Shown piece after piece: positions 37,601-50,900 of a stretch of DNA of 64,000 nucleotides. The first letter of the stretch is position 1, and each line of letters starts with the position of its first letter. The DNA comes from Apostichopus japonicus. Its lineage: Eukaryota > Echinodermata > Holothuroidea > Aspidochirotida > Stichopodidae. The stretch lies in assembly GCF_037975245.1 (NCBI RefSeq), contig NC_092568.1, positions 27,276,501-27,340,500 on the forward strand, read 5' to 3'. Under the pieces are notes generated by a model, which was given only the letters and a program-made list of their open reading frames with translations, searched no databases and had not been told where the DNA came from. A program made the translations under genes and the position numbers.

Positions 37601-40158
37601 ATTTTTGCGTGTCTGGCGATAAAAATTCGCAATTGAGGATTCAAAATACTGACTAACTTTTTGAATTTAAATTGTCACGAAACTGATGAAAGTTCTAAAA
37701 CGACAAGTTAGAGTAGCTATACAGGTATTTTGTGATAAAATGAAAAGAGATTTAATCTGTCTTACAATCTTTATAAAGTTTAACTTACAAAACTCTCGAT
37801 ATTATGAAACAAACTACGTAAGACTGCCTAGCAATCAGTTTACAACTGCAGTGTTTACCCTACTTAAATATCACGGTAGGCTACATGTGCTTCTTTCCTA
37901 AGTACCTTGACAAACAACCCCCCTGTCTAACACCTGTTTGTTAACATTTTTGGCACGGTTCCAAAGAACTTTTCATGGAGTAAACTATATTGGCTCCACT
38001 CAAGAATTAATTAGGTCAGTTTGTAAAGGATCGGTAAAGTTATGCGAAATATTATCTAAGACGTTCAAGGAAAGTATAGGTAAATATCCCCGTAACATTA
38101 AGGTAAGTAAAACACACCTCAAGCCAACCGACTCCTCCGCATGAACAAAACAATCTTTTCCCCATGATACACGAGGCAGAGTCTAGCTATACCATACAGA
38201 CATAGCACGATATCAAGGCCCCAATAGCTACAGTATGGCCATCTTTATGAAAGTAAACCTTCTAATCCCATGTTTTATGCCACTATGCATGATTAACTTA
38301 ATGCTAAATATTGTTTCCATGTCCTTGTGGAAAACGTCAACTTCGCAAAATACAATTTGTTGTGTTTTTGTTGTTACGTGAGAAACGTAACCTACGAAGT
38401 GGTTAGGCTATTTACTATACACTTAACTATGGTAGGATATTAATTTTTCCTTTTTTTGGAAATTCTAGAAAATACTTTCTTTTCCCCTCGCTTAACACCA
38501 GATGTGGTATTCTGGTTTATTCATAAATGGGTGTACCAGAGCCTTGTTTACATGACATTTGTTGCATTTAGCACGATATGCAAGTTTCGCGTGAATTTTT
38601 CGAAAGTATTTTGCTTGAACTTTCGTAAAATTAGAAAGGTGTACCAACTTACTTTTCGTACACAATTGGTAATTTCTCTACTGATTTTCAGAGGTTTGTT
38701 CTCTATACAGTCAATGTTGTAAAGGACGGGTTTTTTACGAAGTTCAAAGTCAGTAAATGAAGTTGATAAACTTTATTTCTTTTCAACTTTCTTAACCATG
38801 GAATGCTAGAATAACATTTACACATAAAACGGAGAATTTTTTTTCAAATTTCTTTCACAAGAAATTATCGTCATTTGTTCAATCCTCAAAAAATATCGTC
38901 TTGAAAAAAAATTATCGCGATAATAATAATTTTCGATATATCGTCCAACCCTAACTCAGAGATGTTTGTGTGGGCATGTGCTTGACACTTGAATAAAATC
39001 TCTGAAGAATTGTGTTACTGTATATTGAAACAGGTAGGAAATTTGTTTTATGGTGATGCTACCTGTACAGAACTCAAAATAATAACTAATAAGGACATCC
39101 TTCTTGTGTCCTATTAAATGATAGTTTTTAGTTGAGTATTGGTGTCATGAGTGTATGGTGTACAGTACAGGTATGTATTTGGCATTAGTCAGAGAGGAGA
39201 GGATGGTAGGGCTGGTGTCATAATACAATCAATTTTCTTCTATTCATTAAAGGATGCACATGTTTAGTTCTAAGTTACCAACTGCTGATATTGGGGATTG
39301 GCAATTGTTGCAGATAAATACCTAATTTGTATATTAATGATAGTGGGTTAACATCAGAAAATTAGTCTGTTGATGAAATAACAGCAACATTTGATCACTC
39401 AGTGGGCTTTTTACCTCTCAACTTTACTGAATCAGAGAGCATATACTGTATAGTAACAATCATGTGTCTACATTTTCAAATCTGTTAAAATTTCTGTGAC
39501 ATTCTCTTTAACAGCACACAATGAAAACAGCTACCAAATATGGGCTGGTAGGATGGGTGCAAAACACAAGACAAAACACAGTTGTTGGACAAGCTCAGGG
39601 CCCATCAGAGAAGCTCAACATGTTGTAAGTAGAATATTTTGTTCCAAGTTTTCTCTCCGTCCAGTCATTATAAACAGCATATGCTCATTGGAATTTTTCA
39701 TGTTCTCTAAAAAACCTTTAAAAAAAAACTAGCTGGTACCATTTTCATGCTGCTTTTTGCATCAATTGATTACAATATGTGCCACTTCACACCATATAAT
39801 ATTTACTTCGTCGATAATTGGATGCAACTTTATAGTTCTTTGTAGTTATAATCAGTTCTCATAATCTAGTTGCATTTTTTAATCTTAAACCAAAGCACTT
39901 AAAGGAACATAATCTTTTCAGGTTTCTTTCTTTTTTGCTGTAGAGTACAGTACACACAGAGCAAATTTTTAAAGAATGTTTTATGGTTGTCCCATGGCTA
40001 TATACAAATATTAAACTTACTCACTTTTCTGCTTTTATTCCAGGAAAGAATGGCTACAAAAGACTGGTAGTCCAAAGTCTATCATAGATCGAGCAGAATT
40101 CAGAAATGAAAAAATTATCGATAACCTTAGTTTCCAAAACTTCAAGATAATTAGATGA
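34614..40158 (+). CDS. ACYP2: Acylphosphatase with N-terminal hydrophobic segment, 4 exons, 144 aa
   Basis: Acylphosphatase hydrolyses carboxyl-phosphate bonds such as 1,3-bisphosphoglycerate and acetyl phosphate. Exons are 34614-34806, 36865-36881, 39515-39624 and 40044-40158; the frame is continuous (435 nt with TGA). The signature GRVQGVFFRK spans residues 61-70 and VGWVQNT spans 82-88. The catalytic pair would be Arg69 and Asn87, whose 18-residue spacing matches the family (Arg23/Asn41 in the muscle enzyme). The second exon is a 17-nt microexon encoding part of the active-site loop. Unusually, residues 8-31 form a strong hydrophobic stretch before the domain; typical family members are about 98 aa and cytosolic. 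Met40 and Met43 in the same exon would give a domain-only form of about 102-105 aa. I chose Met1 because its context, AACCATGC, is reasonable and the frame is open. ACYP1 versus ACYP2 is not settled by sequence; ACYP2 is preferred because PSME4 is its neighbour. Confidence 0.93.
35320..35440 (+). repeat. U2-snRNA-like 5' head, SINE or pseudogene
   Basis: 35323-35354 reads CGCTTCTCAGCCTTTTGG, then CTAAGGTCATTTGTAG, closely matching the first 30 or so bases of U2 snRNA (differences include A for G in TCTCGG). The branch-point recognition region and Sm site do not follow; a CCCCTTTTAGGGG hairpin replaces them. It is therefore not a functional U2 gene. snRNA-headed SINEs (SINEU) have this design. 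It lies in the first intron of the acylphosphatase gene. Confidence 0.65.
35641..35683 (+). repeat. Hairpin repeat family, copy A
   Basis: It reads GAGCCTCCATCCTAGCTGGA, then GGTGCAG and TGGTGATA. CCTCCA and TGGAGG pair as a stem. It lies in acylphosphatase intron 1, about 110 bp before copy B. Confidence 0.7.
35751..35935 (+). repeat. Hairpin repeat family, copy B with long tail
   Basis: The head reads CCACTGAACCACCATCCTGG, then TGTGGAGGTGCAG and TTGCAGTGGTGATAAG. A tail follows with GTTTGTTTG, TGCCTC-GAGACAAAGTG and CAGGGTATTCTATAGTT. This tail is shared with the copy at 50783-50935, over 15 kb away in EIF3K, so the element is dispersed rather than local. Confidence 0.75.
37417..37454. repeat. 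Perfect 38-bp palindrome
   Basis: The left arm is GTTGTTTTTAGTGTGTTCG and the right arm is its exact reverse complement with no spacer. It lies just inside the left subterminal region of the hAT-like element and can extrude as a cruciform. Confidence 0.97.
37470..37600. repeat. GC-rich block inside the hAT-like element
   Basis: A markedly GC-richer stretch with GGGGTCCAGGGGCC and GGGGGTCCAGGGGGCGAAGG, containing the nested hairpin CCGGGGGCCTTCGCCCCCTGG-type pairing. Similar GGGTCCAGGGGGCGAAG blocks are common inside invertebrate repeats. The Pro/Leu-rich frame on the - strand is a repeat artefact. Confidence 0.55.
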
Positions 40159-40590
40159 AAGTTTTATACAGTAGGTTGTACTGTTGACTTGATTTTGCTT
40201 TGTTTTTCATCCGGAAAGATTTAAAGCTTGCATGCTTGCTGCCCTTGGATTCGATCAGCTGAGATGACGATGAACCAGGGGTTTATTGCTTGGAGAAGTA
40301 CATGTAAATAGAAAGTTATGTCATGTATGCCAAAAACTACAGTTCAGGAGCTTTGTCATTTGTTGTCAATGGTTATCTCATCTTAGAATTCCTAATTCAT
40401 TAAGGATACTTTGTTGAAAACCTTAGTTTCCAATCTTCAAGATAATTAGATGAAAGATTCCTAGGTTGTACTGTTACTACTATGACTTGACTCTGCTTGC
40501 TATTTATCCAGCAAGGTTCAGCTTGCATGCTATTCTTGGATTCAACTGAAGGTGAAGATGTGCCAGGGGTTTGTGCTTGAAGAAATATCC
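40094..40590 (+). repeat. Duplicated end of the acylphosphatase gene
   Basis: 40094-40300 contains the last codons, stop and early 3' UTR. 40385-40590 repeats it at about 297 bp offset: ACCTTAGTTTCCAA, CTTCAAGATAATTAGATGAA, GGTTGTACTGTT, GCTTGCATGCT and CCAGGGGTTT all recur in order. The second copy is downstream of the stop, with indels, so it is untranslated. Confidence 0.9.
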
Positions 40591-40680
40591 TCGTCAAATC
40601 TTGTGGATGATGGTCTCGTCTTCATGTGTTTCATCTTTGAAAAAGAGGCTCTTGTGCAGTTGTGGCATAAATTTTGTGAT

Positions 40681-40686
40681 AATAAA
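40681..40686 (+). terminator. Candidate acylphosphatase polyadenylation signal
   Basis: AATAAA about 520 bp after the stop, and before the likely 3' end of EIF3K on the other strand. Confidence 0.45.
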
Positions 40687-41075
40687 AAAAGGGTACTTCA
40701 ACAAAATGTGTTGTTAAATTACAAGTCACGAGATTTCTTGACTTAAATAGTGTTTTGTAAAAATCTCCAATTTAAGCCACCAATCTCTAAGTTTACAACT
40801 TTTGGGTGGTACATTATTTTGAGATCATCCAGCTGTAATTCACAACAAGGTGAGGCATTTTGGCTCTATTCGCTTAACTGTTGGCTGTAGAGGTTATGTG
40901 AGAGATATATTGCTTTACGCTTTATGTGCTGTATAGAAAAACAAAGACATATAGAATTGACATTTTACCTTTAATATATTTAATTTATTAAATTATTCAT
41001 TTACTTTATGTATTGTGTGTCATTGAAAAGACAACAAAGAGAATACATAGAAAACAGAAACTTTTGTGTTTGAAA

Positions 41076-41081
41076 TTTATT
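41076..41081 (-). terminator. Candidate EIF3K polyadenylation signal
   Basis: AATAAA on the - strand about 920 bp after the EIF3K stop. It gives a 3' UTR at roughly 41060-41996 and would leave only a few hundred bases between the ends of the two convergent genes. Confidence 0.5.
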
Positions 41082-41996
41082 TTGGACACCATAATATTAC
41101 AAGTTACATAAAAACAATCCCCCAATATCAGATATATGAAAAGCAATAGTTACTGGTATCACAGCAAGAGGACATACCAGGAAGTACCAGCATCTGAGAC
41201 ATCTGAGTCATTTAAAGGTACCAAGGGTGTTTATTCCTACACTCTATTTAACACAACATCACAAAGAGATATTGAATATCCTGCCTAAAGATACATTAAC
41301 TTCTTACATGGATATCGGAATACTACTGTAGTTTCTAGTGAGATATGTGACGGAGAAGTAAACTCTCCATTAGCATGCACCTTGATCATAGTAACCTTTT
41401 CCGGTCATCACGATGACTTTCAGCTGGAAAGTGTCTGAAGATTGACATTTCCTTGTTAATGCCAGCAATCCAAAGGCCTGTATCCACACAGTACTAACAG
41501 ATTATCAAGTGTTCAATAATAATTTTCACTAAGTTTAAAGTTTTAATCTAAGGGAGAAGGATTTAAATTTTAACATACAAGTAAATGGCATCAAAACATG
41601 CCGTTTAACAAAATGCTTCCTGTTTTACACTAATGTGCAAAGCAATCAGTTTAATCAGGGATATGTATAATAGCTCCAAGGTTTAACAGTTTAGTTCTCT
41701 TACTATTACAAAGTGTTAATATGCGTACTGACTTACAATAGTAGAAACTATAAGTTAACTGCCCGGGTATGAGGACAACCAGGCATCATTTATTTCCAAG
41801 GTAAGAAGACGAGGCTCGCAATGTCCTTCGAAAAATATGACTGCACAGTTTTTAGTTACAAAAATGTGTTTGCAAAGTAGCTTTGAACAGTCTCAGTAAC
41901 TCCTAGTCTAGATCAGTCTATACGAAAAGTGGCCTTCCAACTCTAACTTGGGAAACCAGTCTGATGATTTTGAGCTAAATAGTCCTATCCCCTCCC

Positions 41997-44900
41997 TCAT
42001 GATCTGCACACCTTCATCACACTGGAAACATCTGAAAAGGAAAACAATGAAGGAGTAGATAAATTTAAATGAGTTGGTTGTGTTTCATATCTACAACTAC
42101 AATACATAAACATTATAATCCACTTACCCAGAATCACTGATATCACTTGCACAATGATTCATTTCAACAGTATCAATTACGGCTCCACCTAACCGCCCTC
42201 AAACCCACTCCCTCAACTCCCCTCCCACTCCCCCCCCCCCCCCAATAAGAAAATGCAATTAGCCATGAAGGTTATAAACCAAAGTTTCTGCGATACTATC
42301 AACATTTGTTATGACCTGGAAGCAACTACTACATTAAGAATATTTGTTCTGGTGTACATCTATGTGGCATGTAAAGCAGTACTTTAATTTCACATGATGT
42401 AATATGCTTTGGTACAACTAGAGCAAATGAACACAAGGAAATACAACTGGAAAACCTAGCAATTCCTGTCCACAATTCTACAGTGTGAGAACATTACACA
42501 CAAGATTTCACAGTTTAACCAATGATGCTGACTTGCATTGATCTGTTCAACCAAGATGTACTTCGTTACCATGTTTACAAACCAAGGCTTCACACATACA
42601 CCATTATTATCCCATAGATTCCCTTTGCTTTCAGCAAGGAATGACAACAGTAAATATGTTTGAATCTCAACCCTTTGGTGATGTAAACAGGTCCAGATGT
42701 ATATGCTTTAACATATATGATATTCAAACTGTATAGCTTGTACATCTGTTAAAATAATAAATGATACAAAAATACCCAGAGAAAATTTGTGCAAAGAAAT
42801 TTTGTCATTTAAGATAGCTGCAGGCTGTCGAGTAAAAGCTTGCCTGGTAAAGAACATTCACACCACATACTGTAGGGTATTGTACTTAAAGAATGGCAGA
42901 TATATGTCGTGTGACACTATAAACAAGTTGAAAATTTGTCAGTCTATGCGATAACAATTTGAAAGAGCAACAATATTTCAGGATTCAAAACCACTTAAAC
43001 TATATCAGAGACCCCCAGAAAGAAATGTTGAACAGGGATCAAATCATCAACCCTAATTGCTAAGTAAAGATACCTCAATTTGCCGAAGGCAGTTATTTTT
43101 GGGCGTTCACTCATTCGATTCGCGAGAAATTTGTGAAATATTCCTCTGCGGCCAGCACCCATTTTGATAGTTCAAATAGTTGCCTGAATGTTTTTTGTTT
43201 GCAAGAAAAGTGAAGCCTTACCAATGTTGTTAACAATTTATTAACCTTGTTGGAGAGCAGCAGAAAACCGATTTGGGACATTTGATATCAGAAATCAAAT
43301 CGTAAATCTCACTTGAAGGTTTGCACTTTATATCAATTCCCAAGTGGTCATTAGTCCCTCTCATTTCTTGGCCAGTGGTAAAGATTTACCTAATATGTTT
43401 GCACAGCTTGGAAATGTAAAGATACTAAATGTGGACTAAATTTATGGGTGCCTCTTTCCCGTCCGTAATATGACCACGAAAAATAAATGTTGCCTCTGAG
43501 GAACCTATTTTATTGATGTTGAAAGAGTATCTTTTTCCAAACATATGGCTACTTTCGATGAGGAACCAGAGATGGTAACTGCCATTTAATAACTTCGGAC
43601 AACCAAAATGGTACATTTTGGGCGAGCAGTTTCCCTCCTTTACTTATTCCCTCAAGGCATTTTCCCCCTTTGTCAAATAATTCATGTAATTTGATCTTTG
43701 TTTGATGGACTATCTTGAAACGTTACACATCGAAGGGAAGTTTTGAAAATTTATGAAAACAATTTTGATTGTCTCCCTTAAAGGGCTGATAATAGAAATC
43801 CACAGCGGGCAATACATAACCACAGATTGTTACACTTTACATCTGGTTAACAGTATTAACTCACAGGGGATGACTTGTTTTTGCTAATTTAATAGACCAT
43901 TTCAAATGGGAAAGCCATACATGTGTTACAACCAGATGAATACATCGGCTGTAATTTGATCAGCCAGAGCTGGAACCCACAAATTGCACAGATGCTATGA
44001 TCACTGATATGTGTCATTGCCTGTGATGACCCTTGACCCTGGCAACAACCTACAGTATGACATGAGGTTCTAACTCTGATAGTCACAGTTGTATGTATTT
44101 AGATCCTCCTGGAAGCAGGAACTTGCGAAGAAGCCATCATTGGCTTATCAAAGCCACAAGCTGACCGAAGTCAGTCTCTTAGATTCATATTTAACGCCCA
44201 TGATTATGAAAATTGTCAATTGTCAACAACTCTGTAACTGGACGATCTTGGAGTGACTCGAACTCTGGACCTTATGATTGAAAGGCACCAGCGTTTACCA
44301 CTGAGCTAACACTCCAGTTAAACTAGACTAATGATGGCCAAGCACTGTGGTACTGAGGGAAAGTGGGGGTGGGGGAGGGGGTGAGGAGGAGCACATTGAA
44401 CCCTCTGGCACAATCTATGAGTACTGTATGGTGGCGGCAAGTCCATACATGGCAAAAGATGCACAACTTGAACAGTCACTAGCAAGAACATTTACTGCAT
44501 GTACATCAATAAAAACAAGTACACTGTACATAAGTAAATACAAGCGGAAGAGGTTTCAGCAACAATCACAGGAAGAATTTGTTCAACACATGCCATTCAT
44601 CCAGTAGTCAGCAAACTGATACATCATCTGTAACAATTGACAGAAACTCCTTCAAGCAGTCACTGGTCAATATAGGATCAAAGGAATGGAGATTTACAGA
44701 TCTGTTAAACTGTTTTCAAAGAGAGGACTTGCATAAATGACAACTGATAATGATAATGCTGCCATTGATTAGTTTCCATTGGAAACAACTTGGTTGATAA
44801 CAAGTCTTGTACACAAAACTTCCAACAGCAAAGCATGTGACCATAAGATTTCCAAAAAATGTGAGACCGATGATTTAAAAAGTGTGCTAGATGATAACAG

Positions 44901-47900
44901 AGAACTTAAAAAAAAGTCATCCAGTTTCAACAGATGTTTCAGACAAGGTCTTTGATTCCATACATAAGAGACTTACTTTCGAATCCAATCTTTTCTGTGA
45001 TATTTTTCGTTTTGACATTCTCCTCTTGATTGTTGATAAAGATCTGTCCATCTGGCATCTCTTTCCAGTTCATCTCCTTGATCCAGCATTCAAGCTCCAT
45101 TTCTGTCAAGCTCCCCAGGAGATCCGAGAGGAACGTGCGATCAATCTGTTGGTAGGTGATGTTCACCACATGGCAGATGTCTTTAAAGAGAGAAACAGAG
45201 GCAGATTGCAGAGACGATTACAGCAGATAATAACATGTATGTGTATCAATAAACATGACACATCAAGGCAGATATAAGTAACCATATTTAAGAGATTCAT
45301 CACCTTTAACAAATAGTTTCCATGATCTTCATATATCTTACTTGTACGTTATCAATTTAACTTCCTCTCACACCACTCATCTTCTCAACCTCTCACCACT
45401 TTTCTATACAACAAGATTGCACAAAATGACACATGAGAATAGTTCCCAATAGTTCCCACCCCCAGGATTAATATGGATGAAAAACTAGACTTTTTTAATT
45501 TCTTTAATTCAATCAAATTTGTAAAGATCAATTATACAAAGTGGATCATCCGTACTCATAAGTCATTAATGAAATCTTACATTTTCTAATGGAATCATTA
45601 AAATCTTTCAAATCCAGAAACAAAATTGATTTCTCGTCCACTTCAGCCTGAAAGAACAACAGTAATTACATGTGAAATTGACAAAAATCAAGAAATGTGA
45701 AAAACTGAAAAGATTTTCTCTGATATACTGTAAAACTGAAAAATGTTACATTTCAATTACGCTGCAACAGAATATGCTATCAAAACAATTACGAAAATGG
45801 TCTCAGTTTGTTCAATATTCTTACTGTCACCTCAGCATATTTTTTTTTTATATTCCCCTTCCCCCCCACCCCTTACAAAAAATAATAATAATCATAAAAA
45901 ATGTCAATAACTTTAGGTGTTTGAATCTCCTGGAGCAGTCCTCTAATTTTCTGCCTGAATTGTTGTTCATTTGAAAAAGGCATTTTTTGTTAATGAATTT
46001 AAGTTATCCTGAGAGAGGTACTGTACACAGACAGAAGAAAGAATCATTTGATAATCAATAGAATTTGATAACCATGAAATTAAATGATCCTGGGACATCT
46101 CACATATATCTTCTCTGTGCCTTTTGTTTTCTTTGTCAAATTTATTTCACTTGTACAAAAGCCTGTTTCTTGTCACTAGTGATGCTTGTTGAATTACCAT
46201 TAAACTTTGATAAAAACTTTAAAATGTCTTAAATGCAAAATATCAAGGAACATTTCAAATATGAAAAAAGAATTGTCCTCACCCAGAATTCTCTGAACTT
46301 GCACATTTCCAGAAGCTTAGCTATGTGCAGTATTGTAAGGATGGGCTCCTCCTGTTGCTGTGGATGAGTGTTAAGGAAATACTGCTCGTATTGAGAGAAA
46401 GACATTTTAATATGTAAACTGAAATGTACAAATACACCCTAACTAGCCCCTTACCAAAAACCCTTTCCCCTTACTTATCATCTTATCTTATCAAAAGGAT
46501 ACAAAATTTTCATCGATGAGACATTTGCAGAGAGTGAAATCAGAATGTGGTAAATTTGTCAATGCCTTCAGCAGGATGAGAGCAGTGATGGGTTTCTTGT
46601 AGTGCGCAGGATTCAGTTGGTATCTGTGACAAAAAACAAACAAAAAGTAATAAATTATAAAACTACAGATTCAGCACATAATTTGTAAACCTTCAAGTTC
46701 AATTTGAATGTTCTTAAGCAGTCCTCGCTGCTTTGCATTTGGCCAACAATTTTACCAACCCTAACTTCATCCAGATTGTAAGTACTGTAGCAAAATGCTA
46801 TGCAAAATGGTCAATTTGCTATAACATCCATAGATGTTTAGCCTTCATTTTTTTTTACACAGGAAACCTTTTTTTTTTTTACTATTTAATTTCACTACTT
46901 GAAACAAAACTTGATCTACAACTGAAGACCGAGGTTGGATGACATTCGACACCATTTATCCTTGACAAATTTGTAAAACATTACAAACATGGGAGGCCAT
47001 GAAAGTGTAAAACATGCTTTCCCATTGAGTTATAGCATTCCATCTCAGGAATCTGGTCTAATGGTTTGTTTATTAGACTATGGTACTGCATGCAGTCCAG
47101 ACATGTTAATTGATGAACCTTACTTGTTTTTTGTTTGTTTTATAAATGGTCATTTCTCAAAAATATTTAAAAGTATTATAGAAACACAAACTGGACCGAT
47201 ATAGTTAGTAGTAGTGTTTTAATGGTTTACAAATATCTGAATTAAATTTGTGCCTTAAGTATTAAATCGTTTAAGAGAAAGGACCCAATATCTCATCAAG
47301 GTCTTGAAAATAAGAGAGCACATAATACTCACAAATTACAGTCACAGTTCTATAATGATGTGTAGTTTAGAAATTTATTACACTGCAACTTTATTACCAA
47401 AGTTCATAGAGGTTTAATTGTTAAATTCCTTTTTCTTATCTTTTTATATAAAAAACAGAGCTTTTGAGACGTTCTTCAAAGATCGGTTGCTTTTAACGTA
47501 TACTCCAGTCTGTAATAGATCCAAGATTAGTGGAGAGAGAACACTGAAGTACAAAACTGACATCTATGCACTGAATGAAGACTTTCTGTACAATGCATAC
47601 AATGTACAATGCTGTACAATGTACATTGCATACAGTGCAATGAAAAATGGTCAAATTGCTACATGTGTGCAAGTCCACAGATTTAATACAGTAACCGGTT
47701 TCTTACACAGGCATCATGGTATAAGAGACAAACACCAGAGCCTTCAATAACTGCTACACAAAACTTTGTTATTTATTATTCCCAGTCAAGGGCAGTGAAT
47801 TTGAATATATGCACAAGTCTAAGAGATGAGAATTTCCGTTACCACGTACAGTACTGTAATCATTACAAACCATAGTGACTGACCATGTTGGTGTAAAAGG

Positions 47901-50900
47901 TGTTGTGGGGCCTCAGACATGTAGACTTTACAGTAAGTAGTTATTTATAGGACTGTAGATAAAAATTAGGTCTACGGTGCTGTACTTACAACTTCAGCAC
48001 GGCCAGGTTAGCTTCCAGTTCATACTTGTTCTCCTTACACTGCATATTTACATACATCTCCAGTGTCAACAGATTTTCAGGATTGTACCTATAGATCATA
48101 AAGAAAGAATGTAGAAGACTCATGAATGGCACTCAAAATATACATTTCAGAAGTTCTCCCTTGTTATGCCTGAATGTCCTCCTCCAAAGAGTAAACAAAC
48201 AAATAATCAATTGTGTACTTGTAAATAAAAACAAGGTGAGGTGAAGCCTTAAGCCGAAAATTTTTCAACTTGGTTTATTTGCCTTTATTTTGAGAATGAC
48301 ACACTGTTATGTAAATACAAGAGGTTTCTTACAAGTGACCAAACCCACTAAAGCCTCCCTTCTTGAGTGGAGGCCCTTTTACGGTGGGAGTTGCAACAGA
48401 TGTTGGCAATTTTGCTGCATAAAGTTACAGAGATGAAATTATGAAAAAATATACTTAAAAGTACATTGGGCCTCCCTTCTGGGTGGAGGTTCAGTCGCAG
48501 TGGCACAAAAGTTTAAAATTAGATTTTAATACAAGTGGCTTAGGGTCAACTTACAGTAGCATCCGTTCTCAAGTAGAGGCACAGTTGCAGTGGCGGATTA
48601 TACCTTTATTGATAATGTAATGTTAGCTACATTACATACAGTGTAAATAGAGATGTTTATTTCACATGCTAGGCTTGACATAAGCCTCAAAAAGGGCACA
48701 GCAGAAATGCTAAATGTTGGTAGGTTCCAATGGTGAAGGGCATCATGGCAAGTGAGAAAAATGGACGCCAAAAATTAATCTGAAAAAGGGCACTGAGAGC
48801 ATTTTTCGTCTACGCAGCACTTTGTCATTTGAGGAGCAGTAAAAGTGTCTAATTAGACCATTTAGTACAGATACAGTAAAAATACAGGTACTGTATCAGA
48901 CTACAAACTGTTATTTTTTCAGAAGAAAAGTTTTATTTACAGTCTTAATACAAATCATGTTTACATTGTATGGTGAGCCATGGTACACTAAGTTCTTGGA
49001 AGAACAACATGCTGATGGCTTGGATCTCCAAGCTGCTGTTGCACACCATCTGTTAACTGCTGCCTCAGAGTCCCCATCATCATAATATTATTCCTGTTAC
49101 AATATTCATTTTTTCCCCGACGCTACGCCAACCCCAACCCATCTTATATTGTTCATCCCACTATGTCCGATCAGCCATACTGTAACTGCCATTTAGGCGA
49201 AGTCATTGTACACAAACTACTGACTGCGGGCGGCGTATTTATTGATGACGATTGACCAAATGTTATTTTCTAAAGATTGTTCTTTCATTTTATTGGCGAC
49301 GAACAAGACCACGGCATCATGCCCATTCGTCACCAGTTGTTTTAATTTCTACCATACCTTTCGATAAGAGGTTGGTATTGAGTTTAACAAAAAATATTAA
49401 TCCACTAAACTAAATAAGTAAGGGATGCGAAGTGTTGTTCTCAAAATAATCTGAAAATGACAAAATGTACTAACTACTGTTTGAATTCTAGATAACTACA
49501 AACTGCCCTACTTATTAGTGGAATATTCTAACGGGGAACAAATGGGACAAAAAGCACAGCAGCAAATGATAGCAAACTTTCTCAAAACTCCTTAAATTTT
49601 GCAATTTTTTTGGCTTTTTTGCAAATTATGACTCGTGGCATGTAGCATATGCCTCATGAAATAATTTACTGTAGGAGATGCTTGACCACCTACTGTTCTG
49701 TAGATTTAAGTGTTTTGGTATTCTGACACAAAACATTTTATTTTTCAAATTTTTGTGTTAACAAACCTAATACTATCATTGTTAGTGTATGGCAGAGTGA
49801 AGCCAAACTAATTTGGCAGTTCCATGCTTTGTCGCCGATTTTTTTTTACCAAAATGACAGATAATTGTGTATTGTTGATTTAATTTTTTGCAAATAAGCT
49901 CTAAATGGATTTTAGTAGTGCAAAACTTGGAATAGAGTGGTTACAACTTGTTAAAAAGTTTTGCATATTATTGTAGTAATTTAGGGCCCTTATAGTTTAA
50001 ATTCAGATGAGAATTTCCACATATATTGCTAGGCCTGGTTGTCTACTTGGACCTCTTATACTATATTCGACTGTTTAGGTTGCCAGCGTATCTAAGCCTT
50101 CATGGTATCGATGTTCAACAACTTTTCTTAATTGGTTTAGATATGAATATTTAACACAACATGTTCATGAATGCTTTTAGTGCACATTACATAAGTAGGT
50201 AACCTCAACCCATTCCCTGTGATAAATGGTAATATTAGATTTTAAATGATTTTGCTGTATGCTTACAAATGGAGGGAATAATCTGTGAAGTTCTTGAACA
50301 ACCTGTGTACAGGGATTTTACCCTGTGTTTTCCCTCACATTCAGTTAATTTAATGGAGAAGTTCCATTGACTTACTGTGTGAAAGTAAAAGATTGTCGAA
50401 GAGCAAGGTTCTTGCGAGGGAGGAATGCAACAAAATCTTCCTAATATTGTTGGGTTACTCTATAGTATAGTGTAACTTAGTATATACTTCTTGGAATGTA
50501 CAGCACTGAAAGATGGGGCACCAACGGAAAACAAAAAGGGCTAGTTGCCAATGGCTGGGTGTATTTGCGGGGGCATCTCAGCAAACATCATGGGCACGAC
50601 AGCCTCCTGCCCCCCGGTGCCATCTGTTGCAGTATGTCTAGAACTTAGAAGCCTTGCACATGAACAAAAAATGTCCAATGAGCCTCCATTCTGGGGTGGA
50701 GGCACAATCATGGTTGCACTGGGTAACAAAATTACATTGATCATTTAATGTTGACTGTATGTATGGTGATTATCACATAGAAAAGTCCACTGAGCCTCCA
50801 TGCTGGTGTGGAGGAGCAGTTGTACTTGTACTAGTGGTAATGCAGTTTGTTTGATGACTAAGACTATGCCTCCAGAGGCAAAGTGGGCTTCCACATTGGC

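Larger units (their letters stand above)
37330..38953. mobile_element. Non-autonomous hAT-like DNA transposon, 1624 bp, with 8-bp target duplication
   Basis: The left end starts TAGGGTTGGGCGATAT; the right end, read inward on the other strand, starts TAGGGTTGGACGATAT (15 of 16 matching). The flanks at 37322-37329 and 38954-38961 are both ACTCAGAG, a perfect 8-bp target-site duplication typical of hAT elements. Both subterminal regions are rich in ATTATCGCGATAA-like words, probable transposase sites. The interior has only short frames without transposase motifs. It sits in the acylphosphatase intron between 36881 and 39515. An intact duplication suggests a fairly recent insertion. Confidence 0.9.

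Noticed and set aside
37444-37644. Short frame on the - strand within the hAT-like element
   Set aside because: It matches the translation of a common GC-rich invertebrate repeat block, not a transposase.
47590-47645. TGTACAATG-rich inverted and direct repeats
   Set aside because: The pairing is imperfect and short; it could be chance in low-complexity sequence.
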